Source: Prostheceraeus crozeri
Taxonomy: Eukaryota; Platyhelminthes; Polycladida; Euryleptidae
DNA length: 64,000 nt
Reading direction: 5' to 3'
Assembly (NCBI GenBank): GCA_907163375.1
Contig: CAJQUW010008928.1
Span: forward strand, 62,001 to 126,000
A program made the translations under genes and the position numbers. How positions within the stretch are numbered: the stretch's first letter is position 1; the number at the start of each line of letters is the position of its first letter. Below the pieces are notes generated by a model. That model ran no database searches and was not told the DNA's origin. It worked only from the letters and a program-made list of their open reading frames with translations. Shown piece by piece: positions 1-11,973 of this stretch.

Positions 1-492
1 TCGGCGCTTCGCGCCCTCGAAATTCTTTGGATTATAGGGTAAATAAATTTGCATAATCGTTTATATAAATATAGTCGTGCGCGAATTTATTTACGTATCG
101 GCTCGGGGCGCCATAGCTACTGTTAACCCTTCAACCTTAACCTTTGTCTTTAAAATTCGAATTTTGGCGCGAAACTCGATTTTTCAAAATTTAGCGCGAA
201 ATTTTCATTTTTCTATTCAATTCAAACATTTTATGATTTTAAAGTTGAATCATGACTTTGAATAATAGTATATCTAGCAACGCATCATTCGATCATTTCA
301 TATTATTTTGAAAATTGACTTTACTGTTTACATGTAGAAATCTTTCAACACGTTTGATGGCCCTTCCATTTCTAAGGTTAAAAATAAACCAGCTGATCAA
401 TTTCTTGTTTGAGTTATCAGTTTTATTTTACTGCACTAATGAGATGATGTGATGTCACGAAGTCGTTGTTCATGGTACCTTTGTCAATTTCA

Positions 493-500
493 TATATAAA
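493..500 (+). promoter_or_regulatory. TATA box at left side of old Polinton
   Basis: TATATAAA lies about 57 bp upstream of the first ATG of the small frame at 557, with a TCACTCATT initiator-like stretch about 30 bp downstream. The arrangement matches the TATA boxes of the younger Polinton at 31957 and 35520. Function is inferred. Confidence 0.45.
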
Positions 501-556
501 GAACTTGCGCACATCGGATCTTCACTCATTTTTGAATTATTTAGTGTCCATACGAG

Positions 557-781
557 ATGTCATTCTTCGTTTCTCCACTCTCCGATTCATATTGCATTTC
601 TGAAGTGAAATTTTCATCGTTACTTTATAAGATTTCGGGAGTAGGAACATTATTAAGTTCTTGCTACCAAATAGCTTTAAATACAGGTGCTTGGCTTTTA
701 GGATGTGTCAACCATGTTTTTTCTATTTTTCATCATAAATTGAATCATCAACAAGACACACGAATATACAAGTTTGAATAA
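557..781 (+). CDS. small unrecognised protein (74 aa)
   Basis: I do not recognise this frame. It starts at ATG about 57 bp after a TATATAAA box, has a hydrophobic stretch in the middle (Leu/Cys/Ala/Gly-rich, about residues 24-57), and an AATAAA poly(A) signal overlaps its stop at 777-782. That promoter-frame-signal layout makes a real small gene plausible. It lies just left of the recognisable genes of the old Polinton and may be an end gene of that element or a chance frame. No counterpart was seen in the younger Polinton. Confidence 0.3.
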   Translation: MSFFVSPLSDSYCISEVKFSSLLYKISGVGTLLSSCYQIALNTGAWLLGCVNHVFSIFHHKLNHQQDTRIYKFE

Positions 782-1213
782 AAGTGTACTTGAATCAACA
801 TCTGCATTTTCGCAGCTTGTTTCTCGTTAAAAAGATGCTTAGATATAGATTTCACACTTTTTCAAATATTCAATCTGTCATCTACTAACAGATGTGTAAG
901 ATTCAAGGCTGTTCAATTCAATAAATTTAGCAATCGTTGAAATTTTCAAAATCTCACTTTCATTCTATTATATTTATTTCGAAATTTAATTATGATTAAT
1001 CAGCTATTTTTTGATGTCTTTTTATGAAAAAACCCTTTTCAAATGAATATTTAACTTTCGAATCTCGGTTTCCATTACATCTTTAAATTTTTCTTTTTAA
1101 GATATGTCAAATTCTAAAGTAGTACTTAATGAAGCCTTGAAGATGGTACATAAATGAGTTCTCATTTAATAACAGATTAAATAATAATAAAAGTTTTTTA
1201 TCCTCCACGGAAA

Positions 1214-3160
1214 TGGTTCGACAAGGAAGCACTGCACGACAGCGTCTAATCTTATACTACTGTGAAACACACCGACTACCTGCTCGACATGCGAACAAGA
1301 GCAGTCATAAAGAGTGCACTTTCAAAAGTGATCGTACGTACCTTTTTGCTTGACCTGCAAAAGGTACGAGAGGAGTAATGACAAGACAAATAGCGACTCG
1401 GCAAAGGCCTTCATTATCAAGCACACTCCCTGTGCTCAAAAAATGGTAGGAAGGGCAGCAACCTTACCTCCAAAGTAGAGAGGAACAAGTTGGAGCGGCT
1501 ATCTGCCAAGGAAAGGTCGACCGAAGGCGTGCTGTCACAGGTGGACGAAAAAGGCCCTCAAGTCTCGCAAATTCATTGATGAGACCTTGAGTGATTTTGA
1601 GGTGAGTGCTGTCAATTCTACATGTCAACTTCAACGGATAACTGGATCATACCGGATAAACAAAGTACTACTTCATTATGTATGAATCAAACATGTCGTA
1701 TAAACATTTCAGGATGCTGATGCCCCCACCGAAAAGTCCAAGGTGCTGGTGCAGAAAAGGCTTATCGTCAAAGTTGTTTCGACCGACGAAAGTCAGTTTC
1801 AAGAAGAAGAAAGTGGTAGAAAACCTACGAAAGGTAAGAAAATAATTTGCGTATTAGTTCTTAATATGAAATTGAATATGAACTTCTATTTTCATGCTTC
1901 CGAGTGTCCAAACGTATCCCAAAGTACCTCGGTTGAATTCGCAGGAAAAAGTCATTTCCAGCCCCGCAAGTGTCATTGCTATACACTTGGATTAAACGCT
2001 TGGATATCAGACAATAATATCTGGAAAATGTATGTATTTTTTAAAAATGTACATGCCTATAATCGAAGTTTATGTATACGTCTATATCTAGTGATAAACA
2101 TATTATCTTATTTTTCGCTGCAGGTTGTACGATCTCTGTCCCTTAAGAAACAACAGCGGAGCTGCACGTCGACGCCGGCGACATGGACATCGATAGAGGA
2201 CAATGAGGAGAGGCCCTACTCCATTCACGAATCATCAGATGATTCCTCCATATCTGAGGATTCCTCTTTATTCAAAGACATCTCAACCACGTCGTCTCAA
2301 ACATCCTCATCCGATGAAGATGATGATTTGGTTGCAAATGTAAGTATCAAGCTTGGATAACTGCATGAGTAGAGAATTTTTCCATTATAATTTGAAAACC
2401 CACTTGATTACAAATTGATGAGTCTGTGATAGATTAATTTATCTTCTAGAATGATTTGGGGCTCTTCAGGAGGGTAGTGGATCCAATCAAAAGACCATAA
2501 TCGAGACGACGGTATGAAAAATTCGCATTTGGATTTTATAAATGTCAAAAAATGTAAATAATTCATAAACAGCAGTTTCTTTCGATTACAGGACTCCGTG
2601 ATGTATGCGTCACAGAAGGAGGTCTCGTTCAGCAACATTCGGACATTCCCGAACTGAAGTGTCCGCCTGCTGATGTTCCCCGTCATCACATTGGCTCCGA
2701 CATACCCTGTGCGTCCTCTCGTCCGCAGTTCCATCCTCTCCAGTGCCTGTGCCTGCCGCAGTTCCTTACTCTTCGGTACCACAACACCTAGCCAAGTCGC
2801 AGCTCCAACAACGCCTGATACAGCTGTAACAGCTCCTCTCACTTCGACTGCCCTTCTCCCAGTACGAGATTACAACGCGGACCTCGACAGAAGAAGACAT
2901 CGAGTTCAAGCTGCGACGCTGCCAGGAGCGCCTACAGCAGGCAGAGGAGCGCGAAAAGAAACTGAAGAAGGAGAACACAGGTTTAATTGTATCGATGAGG
3001 AATCAAATCTCCTATTGGCCTCCCAAGTGTCAAACAGTCATCGACGTGAGAAAGAAACTTTAGTGCACATGGAGTGTGTGAACAGTAGCATGACTAACGC
3101 ATATGGACGACTTCAGCGTCTGCATCCAAAGCTACAACCACTTGAAGCTGCATCATAGTG
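1214..3160 (+). pseudogene. zinc-binding/coiled-coil gene, old Polinton copy (fossil)
   Basis: The first part encodes a Cys/His pattern (YYCETHRLPARH...SHKEC) that matches the pattern after the finger in the younger Polinton's gene at 33051 (YYCGVHKVSRL...). The last third encodes a charged Glu/Lys/Arg heptad-like stretch, as in the younger gene. Between them several canonical GT and pyrimidine-AG sites suggest a multi-exon gene (donor-like sites near 1602, 1832 and 2341; acceptor-like sites near 1711 and 2124). It stands before PolB on the plus strand, as in the younger element. The copy is broken. Role unknown; a DNA-binding or scaffold protein is a guess. Confidence 0.45.
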
Positions 3161-3354
3161 GAATAGTGAAATGTGTAAAGCCTCAACTTCTTTTCCTTTC
3201 TCTTTATTTGTTTTGAAAATGAAATTGTCGTAAATTTTATGTTTTCTCTTTATCTCAGATGGGATCATATCTTATTGGCTAGTGATGACGCTGACCTCAT
3301 AAGATTATAGATGTGTATAAGGGATCGCTAATTTACAGTCCTCATCAATAATCA

Positions 3355-6300
3355 TGGTTGTCTGTATTAAGTGTGGAAAATTGTTCACTCTTACAGGCAA
3401 TTTACAGCGTCATGAAAAGTTTGTCAGTGTAGCAAGTGTCCATACAGGACGAGTAGGATAGATAATCTAAAGAGACATAAACTTGTGTGCAATAATAAAC
3501 CGATTGATAGCATAACAGAATCAAATTCAAACAATCAAAATATTTCTACTTCCAAAAACCAACACCAACCAGCGCCTCAACTAATGTACAAAGCTTTATG
3601 CAATACTGCTCTCAATGTGGCAAACCATATAATTCTATAAGTAGATTTCGTCAACATATGAATGTACATAATACAAACAGTGAGATGAATATGCATAATA
3701 ACTATGGAATTATAAGTCTCAGCGAAGGCGCACTGAATGGCCATGCACGTGTGTATGACATCACGCTAACAACACCTACTTTGGGCATAAAAGCATTCCT
3801 AGAAAGCATGCATTCCGTGTTCGGTAATTTATTGTCTGAATTACTTATGAGTGATCAACTGCGTGGTCGTCTAATTGCACAGATTCGTTATGTCCGTGCT
3901 AATCCTCAAGAAGAGGAAACTTTTCTCGCACACTACCTGATCACCCTGAAACTATATTTCTCACTATGATGCTTGGTTTCAGGATCATCTAAATAAGAGA
4001 TGGCTGAAGCATCTAAATAGCCTGATAAATCATACTGAAGCTTTCACAGAAAAGGGTGGCAATTGGATTACAGATGATGTACAAATATAGAGTTCAAAGT
4101 AATAACAAGTCCAATACTGCCAGGTGGACGATCATTTCCTCTACCAGAGAAGCTTAAGAGCTCTAGAGCTGTTATTAATGTCAATTCAAATGCAAGTGAT
4201 TGCTTCTTATATGCAGTTTTATCAATATTACAATACAATGATGTGCCTTATTCAGGGAACGGGATGAAATCACATAATAAGTGGACATCACCTAAATATG
4301 GTAGGCATTTCTACACCAGTATCAATCAAAGATATTCCAAAATCTGAGAAAAATTATGACACTTAAGTTAACATTCACTTTTATGAAAATGAACTCAATA
4401 TGTTCGATACAATAGCAACTTTACTGGTAAGCAAATGGTAAATATTTTGTTAATTCTAAACAATGGAGCAGAACACTACTGTGGAATTCCAAAGCTGTCA
4501 AGATCGTATAGGAAAACGTTAAAAAGGCACAAATACTTCTGTGGAAGATGCACTTATTCACATATTAGACAACACTAGAACGACATTTCCAGTTTTGCAT
4601 TCGCGGAAAAGCACAAATAGAAAAATGCCGACAGACCTTAAGAACTAACAAGTAGCATGGAATAGCAACCGAGTCCTCCTTCGTAATTTATGCAGATATA
4701 GAGTGCTACATTGACAATAAAATAGATAGAACTCGGCAATTGGAGCTTATCATGTCTGGCATAATGCCTTTCTATCGAGATTCGAAACCAAGTATTATCA
4801 TTATCTCTTTGAGGGAGAAAGTTGCAGTCAATTTCTTGCATCACTTAGAAAATGTAAGCCTAAACTTGCATGACAACCAATGTGCAACAACTAGGCAGTC
4901 AATAACACAGACAGCGAATGAAAATACAAACCATGAGAATGCAGAATGTTGCAAACAAATGTAAATATAAATTCACCGATGAAGTCGTAAAAGTTCGTGA
5001 TCACTATCATATCACCGGACGATATAGGCAACATTATGTAGGAAATGCAATCTCCAGCTAAGACTTAATAGAAGGGAGCTCTCCTCAATTCTAAAAACTA
5101 TAACAGCCACATCACTTGCTATTAGCCGATTGGAAGCATGAAATCCAGGAATTGCTGAAAAATATAACTTGATCCGCCAGTGTCCCCGTAAATGAATACA
5201 AAGGGAAACAGCATACAAAAAACTAAAAGGTTTGCAATCCATGAGCACGTAGAGACATAAAGGGTAGAATTTCCACAAGTAAGTGATGATGTTTTCCACC
5301 AGAAGGGAGTGTGTCTTTATTCATACTTCAGAAACTTTAACACGTTGACGGAAGACTGTCTACCACCATTTGAATTCTTTAATTATCTTACTCGTGAGCA
5401 TTGTTCCGATAGTGAATATGAACACGGCAACAAGGCATAGATTGAATATAATTGTAGTACATTTGGTGATTACATGCTGGCATATCTGAAATTGGATGTT
5501 TTTGGCAGACATATTCGAAGTGTTGTCCTGATGAAAGTTGAAAATATGTCCTATATATTTGAACGAGCAATAAGAGGAGGCATGACTTTCATTAACATTC
5601 ACAGAGCACGTGCACGAATTGCCGAATTAGGAAATAAAGCACATAGGAGTCAACATTTGACCTACTTAGATGTTTATAATCTTAATGGTTCTTAACTCTG
5701 CAGATATATACCCCACTCAAATTTCAAATGGTTGAGTGAAAGCGAATTAGACAATTATTTTAATGAAAATATTCAAAGCATGGATGATGATGGTGAAATC
5801 GGCTACATTTTTTATTTAGATTTAGAGTGTCTCGCAGCCATTCATGATGACACAGCCGATTTACCATTAACTCCAGAAATGCAGATTATTGAAAAGAGAA
5901 TGTTTTCACACTATGAAAAATCTCTATGATAAAAAAATACAAAATACACATTATTCTTCTATCGAGAAACTTCTGCTGCGTCAATTTGATAGAGAAAATT
6001 ATGTAATCCACCACTCAATTTTGAAATTTTGCTTGACCATGAGTATGAGAATCAAGAAAGTGGCATAAAATTCACACAAAAGCCTTGGTTAAAAAGATAC
6101 ATTGATATGAACTCTCGAAACATGCCTCAATCAAATACTGACTTCGAAAAGTCATTCTATAAAATGAAAAATAATTATTCTTTCCTTGGTAAAGCAATGG
6201 AAAATGTAACGAGAAGGAAAAAATTCAAACTAGTCAACATAAGATATTTGATGAAGATCTGGTTGGCATGGAAATGTATAAACATTCAACAGTTTCAAAT

Positions 6301-6940
6301 AACTTTATGTAAGTTGGTCAAGTAGTGCTTGACTATAGTAAGTTGGAAATGTATCAATTATATTACATTGATGTAAAAGGATGTCCACTGATAAATAGAA
6401 CGCGGCTTTGTGGAGGTGATAGAGACAGACTCTTCCTATGTCTATACACGTCACCATCTGTCCTTCTGGAGGATATGCTTCCATGTTTCGGTGAAAAGTT
6501 TGACTCTTCAAACCATGGCAGTCATCAACGACCATACATAACTACAAACAGTGAGATTAGGTTGTTTTAAGTATGAGTGTGCTGAAAAGTTGTTTGAGGA
6601 AATGATCTTATTAAATTCGAAAATGTATTCAATGAAATATCTACACTCTACGAATCACACCATCAAGCGTAAAAAAGAAATTCAGAGAGCAGCAGTTGAA
6701 AAATTGAAGCATGAGGACTATAGAAGTGTTTATTATAGTGAGGATGATACAACTGAGGATATGACAATTATAAATTCAAAAAATCACATAGTCAACACAA
6801 AATCATTTAGGAAGCGAGGTCGTTCACTTTGAAAGGATAAGCACTGTTGGGTAGACAAAAATCATTACCATATGGACACTACAGTCTACGACTTCCCCTA
6901 CCTTTGAAGAGAAGGAGATGCCTCCCTGTCACATGTGATA
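3355..6940 (+). pseudogene. protein-primed DNA polymerase B, old Polinton copy (fossil)
   Basis: Starts with two C2H2-like patterns (CIKCGKLF and CSQCGKPYNS). Downstream are recognisable PolB landmarks in order: an exonuclease-like YADIECYID region near 4690, a YLKLDVF block near 5480, and the palm and C-terminal end near 6600-6830 where MILLNSKMYSMKY parallels MILLRPKMYSMKL of the younger PolB. Order and spacing follow the younger gene at 35853-39560. The copy is heavily broken and old. In Polintons this enzyme replicates the element by protein priming. Confidence 0.85.
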
Positions 6941-7459
6941 TAGAGTAAGTCTAAGTAAATTCAGTAAAATATTCCACTTGTAAGAGATGGCGATTGCTAC
7001 ATCTTCCGACATTTGGCAATACTTATTAATATAGTTATAAATAAAGAAATTAGTTGTTCAGTAAACCGTTCAGTAGGTTCAACAGAGACTGCATCGATGG
7101 CGGTCGGTTAAATAACAGCATCTGAATGCTTTTCACTTTCTGATTGTTGGCCAGACTTGATACTTTACAAAATCAACATTGATATTCATTGTCTAGCCGT
7201 CTGCAGTAAATGTTCAGTGTACTAAAACGAAGTCCAATCAGATCAATTCTAATGATTGTCCCTAATTTCGCTGGCCAGTGTTGTAGACTTTGCTATAAAT
7301 TTCATTTCGGTTGGCTTTAAGCCACACATAATGGCATAGAAATCAGCCTTCGATATGTTTGTCATGAAAGGCATATTCAATTGTCTAATCAATTCATATC
7401 GCGGACATTCAACGATGAAATGAAATAGATCTTCTGTCTTTCCAAGATTGCATGAGGTA

Positions 7460-7489
7460 CAGATTGTTTCATAAAAATGGATCACCCTT
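7460..7489 (+). repeat. left terminal inverted repeat of Tc1 element
   Basis: Begins CAG directly after TA and pairs with 9084-9113 with several mismatches; both contain GTTTCATAAAAA and GGATCA. Confidence 0.85.
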
Positions 7490-7961
7490 AAACATCGCCT
7501 TAACTTCAACTCTGTCTAACTCCGCCAAACTTGAACGAATTTCTCTGAAATTTAGAAGATATGTCAGTTGTGCTTACTAATATCATTGTTGGAGATTTCA
7601 AGCATGAATATTGAGTTGTTTTCCTGTTATAGATAAAAAAGTAGTAGATAATTTGATCTTTATTTAGCAATGTTACACAAAATCATACCTCACTCTTATA
7701 AAATTACATTTGTTTCCTTTGTTATGTAATATGTTGTTCTACAAGCCAAAAGCTATCAAGCAAAACAAAAATAAAGAAAATCGGTCAATCAGCGCCAGTA
7801 TAGCACCATTATTCATCAACAATAATGTAACTGCTACATGTGATTAACTGGACTTCATGCTCCATAGCTTCCTGACTTCGTTGCGGTGGTGTTGGCAGCA
7901 CTCCTGATTGCTTTCAGCTAGAAATCTATCTCTTAACGGTTGAAAACAATACAAAGCACAA

Positions 7962-8956
7962 ATGAACAATAACGAGGTCGCATTCACAAAAGGCAAAGTG
8001 TCAGCCTTGCTAGAACTAGGGTTTTCTTTGCGAGCTACAAGCAAGCGACTAAATGTCTCTTACACAAATGTGCATCGATGACATAATGATGATTTTCGAC
8101 TCTGTCGTAAAGAGGGCTCTGGCCGTCCACGCAAAACATACAAACGTAGAGACCGCCTACTTTTGAGATTTGTTAAAGTTGATCCAAGTCTCTCGTTAAC
8201 TGAGATGGCTGCACTAGTCTCGTCTATTTCTAAGTCCACTATTCGTAGAAGACTTATTGAGTCGAATTTCAAGAGCTGTAAGAGGCCCTCTCAGATCGAA
8301 TTATCAGATCAGCATACAAAAAGACGTCTCAGATGGGCAATGAGTCATTGTCACTGGCGAAATCAATGGGATCGGGTTGTCTGGTCTGATGAGGCATAGT
8401 CCGTCTGAAGGATAGTGATGGTCGATTGAGATTATGGATAAAATCTGATCAGGAAATTCCGAGACATTTACATCGTCCCCGGGTACAAGGTGGTGCGTCT
8501 CTACTGATTTGGGCTGGCATTTGGACCAATGGCCGCTCTGAACTTCACATACAGCAAGGAACCATGAATTCTGAACGCTATGTGAATGTTTTACGAATGA
8601 ACATTGGCCAAATAACAGATCAACTTGGTGATCCATCGACTTGGTTATTTATGGATGATAATGCTACGTGTAACAGGAGTAGTAGAGTCAACTTATGCAA
8701 GTCTCAATTAGGGCTTAAGACATTATCTTGGCCAGCTCGTTCTCCTGATCTGAATCCCATAGAAAATGTATGGAGTATTCTAAAACGTAACGTTCGTCGT
8801 TCACTGCTACCTACAGATGGCGTATCACAACTTACGCCACTGTTAAAAAGAGAGTGGAGAAAGTTGGATCAGTCAAAAATCAACGATATCATCGAATCAA
8901 TGCCTAGACGAATTGGTAATGTCATTGACAATAAGGGTAGGGCCAAAAAATATTAG
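7962..8956 (+). pseudogene. Tc1-type transposase, DD34E (interrupted)
   Basis: The ATG at 7962 opens a paired-like helix-turn-helix (FTKGKVSALLELGFSLRAT) typical of Tc1 transposases. A second DNA-binding part follows (KSTIRRRLIESNFKS), then the catalytic core: first Asp in VVWSDEA (about 8383-8397), second in MDDNATCN (about 8651), and Glu in NPIENVW (about 8760). Exactly 34 residues lie between the second Asp and the Glu, so this is the DD34E class. Stops interrupt the frame near 8077 and at 8397-8399, so no full-length protein would be made. Length matches the usual 330-350 residues. Confidence 0.92.
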
Positions 8957-9083
8957 CTTCTTAAGAGCCGTTACTGTATCATAGCTTATCAGATTATATA
9001 AGGACATTTAAATATATTAGGGACATGAAATAACATGAAAAATGCTTTCTGTATCATACTTATGTTTTATTTAGTCAAATTTT

Positions 9084-9113
9084 AGGATGATCCACTTTTT
9101 ATGAAACGGACTG
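9084..9113 (-). repeat. right terminal inverted repeat of Tc1 element
   Basis: Reverse complement starts CAGTCCGTTTCATAAAAA and ends at the TA duplication (9114-9115); pairs with 7460-7489. Confidence 0.85.
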
Positions 9114-9299
9114 TAGTCTCACTAAAAATTGAACTTTCTGCATCTTTCCGATATGTAGAAATGATTACTAATGAATAGGAAGTCCTATTAAGAATCGAAA
9201 CAAATGGAAATAGATATGTGAAGACATTGCACTCAACATCATTTGTTGGATCATAGACATATTTAGCTTCACGCATACATTAAAATTAAATTAAGACTT

Positions 9300-10185
9300 T
9301 ACTTTCGGAACATGCCTCATTGCATTGGAACATGGAACTAAGCAACGTGCAAAACGTTTACATAAGATTCTAAAAGAGAAGTATTTCGTCATTCAACATC
9401 AAATGGTGTTCAAAAACACTATTCACTGCCTTCACTGAAAGACTTCGATGACCTGAGTGACAACCATAACACTAGGATGAAGATTCCTGTCGATCACAAG
9501 GTATGGATAAAGTGTGATTCAACAGGCAAACTGTACGTCTGCTCACCAAAGCGAGGTGTTGATTATTGATTGTTTCGTTTCAGTGACGTCACATGGAGAA
9601 ACTTTACAAAGGAGATACTACCACAGATTACTTCATTCATTAGAGATTGAGGACATCGAACAGATGGAAGTTGTAAATCGGATGTTAACTAAAAAGTAAA
9701 CTCAATCTACACGAGATCGAGAGGAATACACCCAATGGTTACTGATAAAACGCAAATTGAAGCCGACAAAGAGCTTACATCTAGGAAGACCCTCAATGTT
9801 AACATGGAGGATTCAGAGGAAGGATAAATCTGACAGCAAAAATCCTTTTGCTTCTTAATGGAACAATCCAATGTGTTGGAAACGTCATGGATGGTGATCT
9901 CTCATATATACACGTGCCTTGAAAAATGTACTTGGTGATTCATTACCTGATTGGAAAGTGAAGATAATGACCGTGCAATGTGAACTGCACAATCAATGTA
10001 ACTTTCTTTAAGTTAACATCATCATTTCATCTAACTTATGAAATGGAGTTATTTCCAGCAGCTCAATTGACTAACTGGCATCCACATGTTCGTGTATTCC
10101 ATAATGGTAAGATTGTGATAAGCGGTGTTGGAAACATGAATGATGTGCCTCCCATCACACGTGATTTGAAAAATATTTTGTGAAA
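9300..10185 (+). pseudogene. PC4-like and TBP-like genes, old Polinton copy (fossil)
   Basis: The right half keeps landmarks of the younger Polinton's TBP-like gene: GRPSML with NGTIQCVG (first repeat; younger: GRPQML and NGTVQILG) and YEMELFPAAQLTNW with RVFHNGKIVISG (second repeat; younger: YEPELFPAALISCW and IFHNSKVIITG). The left half is poorly preserved and probably matches the PC4-like genes, from position. It lies, as in the younger element, between PolB and the convergent capsid genes. Broken and old. Confidence 0.65.
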
Positions 10186-10351
10186 ACCAAATTGTAGATG
10201 TGTGAACATCAGAAAAAGATCTTGTGGATGTGTGAATACTTATTGAAATATGATCATGCTTTCTTTTCCTTTTAGATCCCAGGATTTGGAAAAGGGAAGC
10301 AAGTCAATTACACATAATATAAAACTTTATTACAAAACTGTTTTGATATAT

Positions 10352-11230
10352 TCAGAGAGAGTAGAGTGCTAGTTTGTCTACATTTATGTGTTGGATATTA
10401 AACGGATGCTTTTCAAAATCACCAATGAATGCCTCATTTTCCGCAGATGTGATATATACCGCTTTTAGCATTGCACGGGGATAAATATTTGGGTAGGCAT
10501 GAGAGGATGATCCCGCACCCATTGTGAAGATTTTCAACGCTCTGTGATTAACTGGATATATTGCATTGTTTTTCCTCAATCCTGTAGCATGCTCGTTGAT
10601 GACTGACGTGTTCATTGTTACTCGCCTTACATTGAGCACGATATTATGTTGCTTTGTAGCTCCAAAAGTCATTAACGCGAACTCAGGATTTGCACGAATA
10701 AATTTTATTTTCATTTTAACCTGATAGATATCTAGATTGACGAAGGAAATCAAGATATTCAGGTATTTTCAAGTAAAATCCCTTGAATCCGCTGTCAATT
10801 TCATTCGTCTTTTTAAACCTGCATTTGAAGTCTCATCAAATTTCCCTTGCTGATCATCATGCCGGTCGGCAATTTGGAAGTGTGACTGCTTAGCTTGCTT
10901 CTGAAATCGCGTCGTTGTATTTATGCATGCTCCATATGGAAATGCTCGATCCCCTCCTTCAATCTGTTTGTCAGTCAATATCAAATACACATCTGAGAAC
11001 AGACCGGCAATAGGAAGATTTGCCAATCTCGTTTAATCCTTCCTTGGTTGAATCAATATTGATACCATTCTTGATTTGTCTTGATTTGTATACACAATTC
11101 TAAATCAATGGATTGACAGTCAATATGATCTTGAAGATTGGCAGGTATATCAAACTGAATAGGCTGTTGGTTACCATCGATACATGTTGTAGGGACTATG
11201 TCTACAACTGCTAAGGAAATTATGTCTGTT
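10352..11230 (-). pseudogene. major capsid protein, old Polinton copy (fossil)
   Basis: Landmarks shared with the younger capsid gene (44728-46005) appear in the same order: DKQIEGG...FPYGACINT (younger EQQVEGG...YPYKSYFNH), GKFDETSNAGLKRR, NPEFALMTFG, the ATGLRKNNAIYPVNH block and a C-terminal NEAFIGDFEKHPFNIQH. It is convergent with the TBP-like gene, as in the younger copy. Broken. Confidence 0.85.
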
Positions 11231-11289
11231 TGATGAGGGGTAGACTAGAAGAAGCACAAAGTCGAATTGATACTGTGCATCGTATTAGT

Positions 11290-11771
11290 TCTACAAATAT
11301 TTTGTCTTCCTTCGTTTTGACCTGTTTCCCGTCGTTGTGGACTTTCGTTTGCACTTTCTTGTTTTCACTCGACGTCTACATTTAAAACGTGCTGCTCTAC
11401 TCGGCTTTTTACTTTTCCTGCGTCTTTGCCAAGCAACTCAATCGAATCCAAATTGCATTGATTTCCTACGTTTCTTCCAAACTGTATGCCTCGTCTTTGC
11501 TATATCATCTAATGCGTCTACGGCAGATTGCTTCGCGCGCATTTTCATAGATTCACCTATATCCTCTCCATGAAGCGGATCAGCTGCAACATTTGCACCA
11601 AAATCTAAAGCCCTGTTTCCAACCCGCTACATGAAAGGCATGCCATACTTCTTTAGCGTTGGGAGAACCATACGTCCTAGTGTACCAAACACATTCTCCA
11701 ACTTGTCGTCTACATTCAACAAACACGGGACAGCCGCTCTGGTATGATGGTCTACTGTAAATGCCTGTCAT
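11290..11771 (-). pseudogene. small basic core/minor virion protein, old Polinton copy (fossil)
   Basis: Starts IYSRPSYQSGCPVFVECRRQ, matching FYSRPSYVSGGGQIYIGARR of the younger gene at 46008-46463. It lies directly upstream of the capsid gene on the same strand, as there. The rest is rich in Arg and Lys codons on the minus strand. Broken; its 5' part is included in the recent tandem duplication. Confidence 0.7.
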
Positions 11772-11973
11772 TATGACTGTGAATAATTACAGATGCCACA
11801 ATAGCGTTAAGTCTTAGTCTCGTGCCCTAGTATGCAGGGTCAAAACAGAAACACTACTACATAACAGTACTACTTCGCCTGTGTCATAATGAATTGATAT
11901 GTCAATTCTATTGATGTAATTTCGGCTGATTGGTAGATGCATTGTGGTAAAAAATTCTCGATTAGTTGTTTCC

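Larger units (their letters stand above)
7460..9113 (+). mobile_element. Tc1-like DNA transposon, ends intact, gene broken
   Basis: A 1654-bp element flanked on both sides by TA (7458-7459 and 9114-9115), the Tc1/mariner target duplication. Its ends are inverted repeats of about 30 bp (left CAGATTGTTTCATAAAAA, right complement CAGTCCGTTTCATAAAAA). The interior encodes a DD34E transposase on the plus strand, now interrupted. It sits inside a LINE fragment that sits inside the old Polinton. Confidence 0.93.
7200..9280 (-). mobile_element. LINE 3'-end fragment, split by the Tc1 element
   Basis: On the minus strand, 9276-9116 followed by 7457-7249 encode the C-terminal end of a LINE polyprotein: a CNLG..EDLFHF..ECPRYELIR zinc-knuckle-like motif typical of the region after the reverse transcriptase in many LINEs. 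The two parts are separated exactly by the Tc1 element at its TA sites, and the frame runs on across the insertion point. A 5'-truncated LINE copy therefore landed first between the PolB and TBP-like genes of the old Polinton, and Tc1 followed. The 3' border near 7.0-7.2 kb is not sharply defined. Confidence 0.6.

Noticed and set aside
1-480. Possible left inverted repeat of the old Polinton
   Set aside because: No matching reverse complement was seen around 20.1-20.7 kb.
2408-2978. Minus-strand frames of 144 and 70 aa
   Set aside because: Opposite to the old Polinton coiled-coil gene; no resemblance to any family.
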